A program made the translations under genes and the position numbers. Of a stretch of 64,000 nucleotides of DNA, positions 63,469-64,000 are shown one piece after another. The notes under the pieces were generated by a model. It did no database searches, was not told where the DNA came from, and saw nothing but the letters and a program-made list of their open reading frames with translations. The DNA is from Agromyces sp. 3263 (lineage in GTDB: Bacteria; Actinomycetota; Actinomycetes; Actinomycetales; Microbacteriaceae). Positions within the stretch are counted from its first letter, which is position 1; every line of letters starts with the position of its first letter. The stretch covers positions 620,001 through 684,000 of the forward strand of contig NZ_JAVDUV010000002.1 in assembly GCF_031456545.1 (NCBI RefSeq), in the 5' to 3' direction.

Positions 63469-64000
63469 ATGACCGAGACCCCCCACGCCACTCCGGGCGT
63501 GCACGACGTCCTCATCGTCGGCGGCGGACCGGCCGCGCACCGACTCGCCGACAGCCTGCACGCCCGCGACGGGGAGCGCACCCTTCGAGTGACCGTCGTC
63601 GGCGAGGAGGCGCACCGGCCCTACGACCGCGTCGCGTTGAGCACCAGACTCGCGGATGCCGCGACCGACCTCACGCTCGAGCCGACCCGCATGTGGGACG
63701 AGGGGCACACCCGGCTCGTCACCGGCGAGCGCGTGACGGCCATCGACGCCTCCGCCGGCACCGCGACCACCTCGGCCGGCACGCTGCTGCGCTGGGACGA
63801 GCTCGTCCTCGCCACCGGGTCGAGTGCGCCCGTCCCCGACCTCCCCGGCTCCTCCCACGCTCGCGTGTACCGCACTGTCGACGACGTCGACGCGCTCGTC
63901 GCCGAGACCCGCGACCTCGCGGCTCGTCACGGCCGACCCGCGCAGGTCGTCGTCGCGGGCGGCGGCCTGCTCGGCCTCGAGGCGGCCGGCGGGCTCGCCA
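63469..64000 (+). CDS. nirB: Assimilatory nitrite reductase large subunit, 5' part
   Basis: This is the N-terminal 177 residues of the FAD- and NAD(P)H-binding part of NirB. The FAD Rossmann motif is VLIVGGGPAAHRLADSL (about 14-30), followed by TVVGEEAHRPYDRVALS, which is diagnostic of NirB-type pyridine nucleotide-disulphide oxidoreductases, then LATGSSAPVPDLPG. The second Rossmann motif, VVVAGGGLLGLEAAGGLA, is cut by the window edge. The sirohaem and [4Fe-4S] domains lie beyond, so a shorter ferredoxin/nitrite-type flavoprotein is not excluded. The divergent nirD and a GlnR-like box upstream support nitrite assimilation. Confidence 0.9.
   Translation, partial: MTETPHATPGVHDVLIVGGGPAAHRLADSLHARDGERTLRVTVVGEEAHRPYDRVALSTRLADAATDLTLEPTRMWDEGHTRLVTGERVTAIDASAGTATTSAGTLLRWDELVLATGSSAPVPDLPGSSHARVYRTVDDVDALVAETRDLAARHGRPAQVVVAGGGLLGLEAAGGLA

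Overview
The window is chromosomal DNA of a high-GC actinomycete. Gene content and order point to the family Microbacteriaceae (Agromyces or a close relative is my guess, not proven). The evidence is the packed GC-rich coding on both strands, GTG/TTG starts, the conserved order rplS-lepB-rnhB-DUF2469-yraN-yifB-dprA and rpsB-tsf-pyrH-frr-cdsA, a GlgE-type glycogen locus, GatCAB, and a TPP-controlled YkoEDC transporter. I see no prophage, insertion sequence, CRISPR array, rRNA or plasmid module; this is mainly core genome with some poorly characterised envelope genes.

Layout: 1-5.3 kb holds an acyl-CoA thioesterase, a Tat Rieske lipoprotein with a DUF2231-type membrane protein, a hot-dog thioesterase, EttA and a lipoprotein. 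5.3-13.4 kb holds an SSB paralogue, an aldo/keto reductase, NadE, a CPA2 antiporter, tRNA-Arg(TCT), Orn, tRNA-His(GTG), a minimal metallopeptidase and a DD-carboxypeptidase-like protein that has lost catalytic motifs. 13.4-17.2 kb is a P-loop kinase-like gene and the ykoC-ykoD-ykoE transporter behind a TPP riboswitch. 17.2-30.7 kb carries a GerW-type protein, DinB, GatCAB, a Tat phosphoesterase, LigA, a membrane protein with three Ca-loop-like repeats, MnmA and a cysteine desulfurase. MnmA and the desulfurase probably cooperate in tRNA 2-thiouridine formation. 30.8-40.3 kb is the alpha-glucan locus: glgX-ybaK, glgP, and overlapping glgE-glgB; treS and pep2 are not in the window.

40.3-48.6 kb contains a thioredoxin-fold/TPR protein without CxxC, a composite membrane protein with an internal lipobox, a DivIVA-like coiled coil, an AI-2E exporter-family protein, a hydrolase pair, a transglycosylase-like protein and a DivIVA-repeat protein. 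48.6-62.1 kb is the translation/phospholipid block (cdsA, frr, pyrH, tsf, rpsB), an M23-like protein, xerC, a phosphodiesterase, dprA-yifB-yraN, DUF2469, rnhB, lepB and rplS. 62.1-64 kb has map and a divergent nirD/nirB pair with two GlnR-like sites; nirB runs off the end.

At the DNA level the most consistent signal is promoter architecture. Thirteen genes have a TANNNT-like -10 hexamer ending exactly six bases before the start codon, and several more have seven to nine, which is the layout expected for leaderless mRNAs. A GCATCC/GGATGC-centred word is also conspicuous in all frames and in non-coding DNA. No wholly novel multi-gene system is evident.
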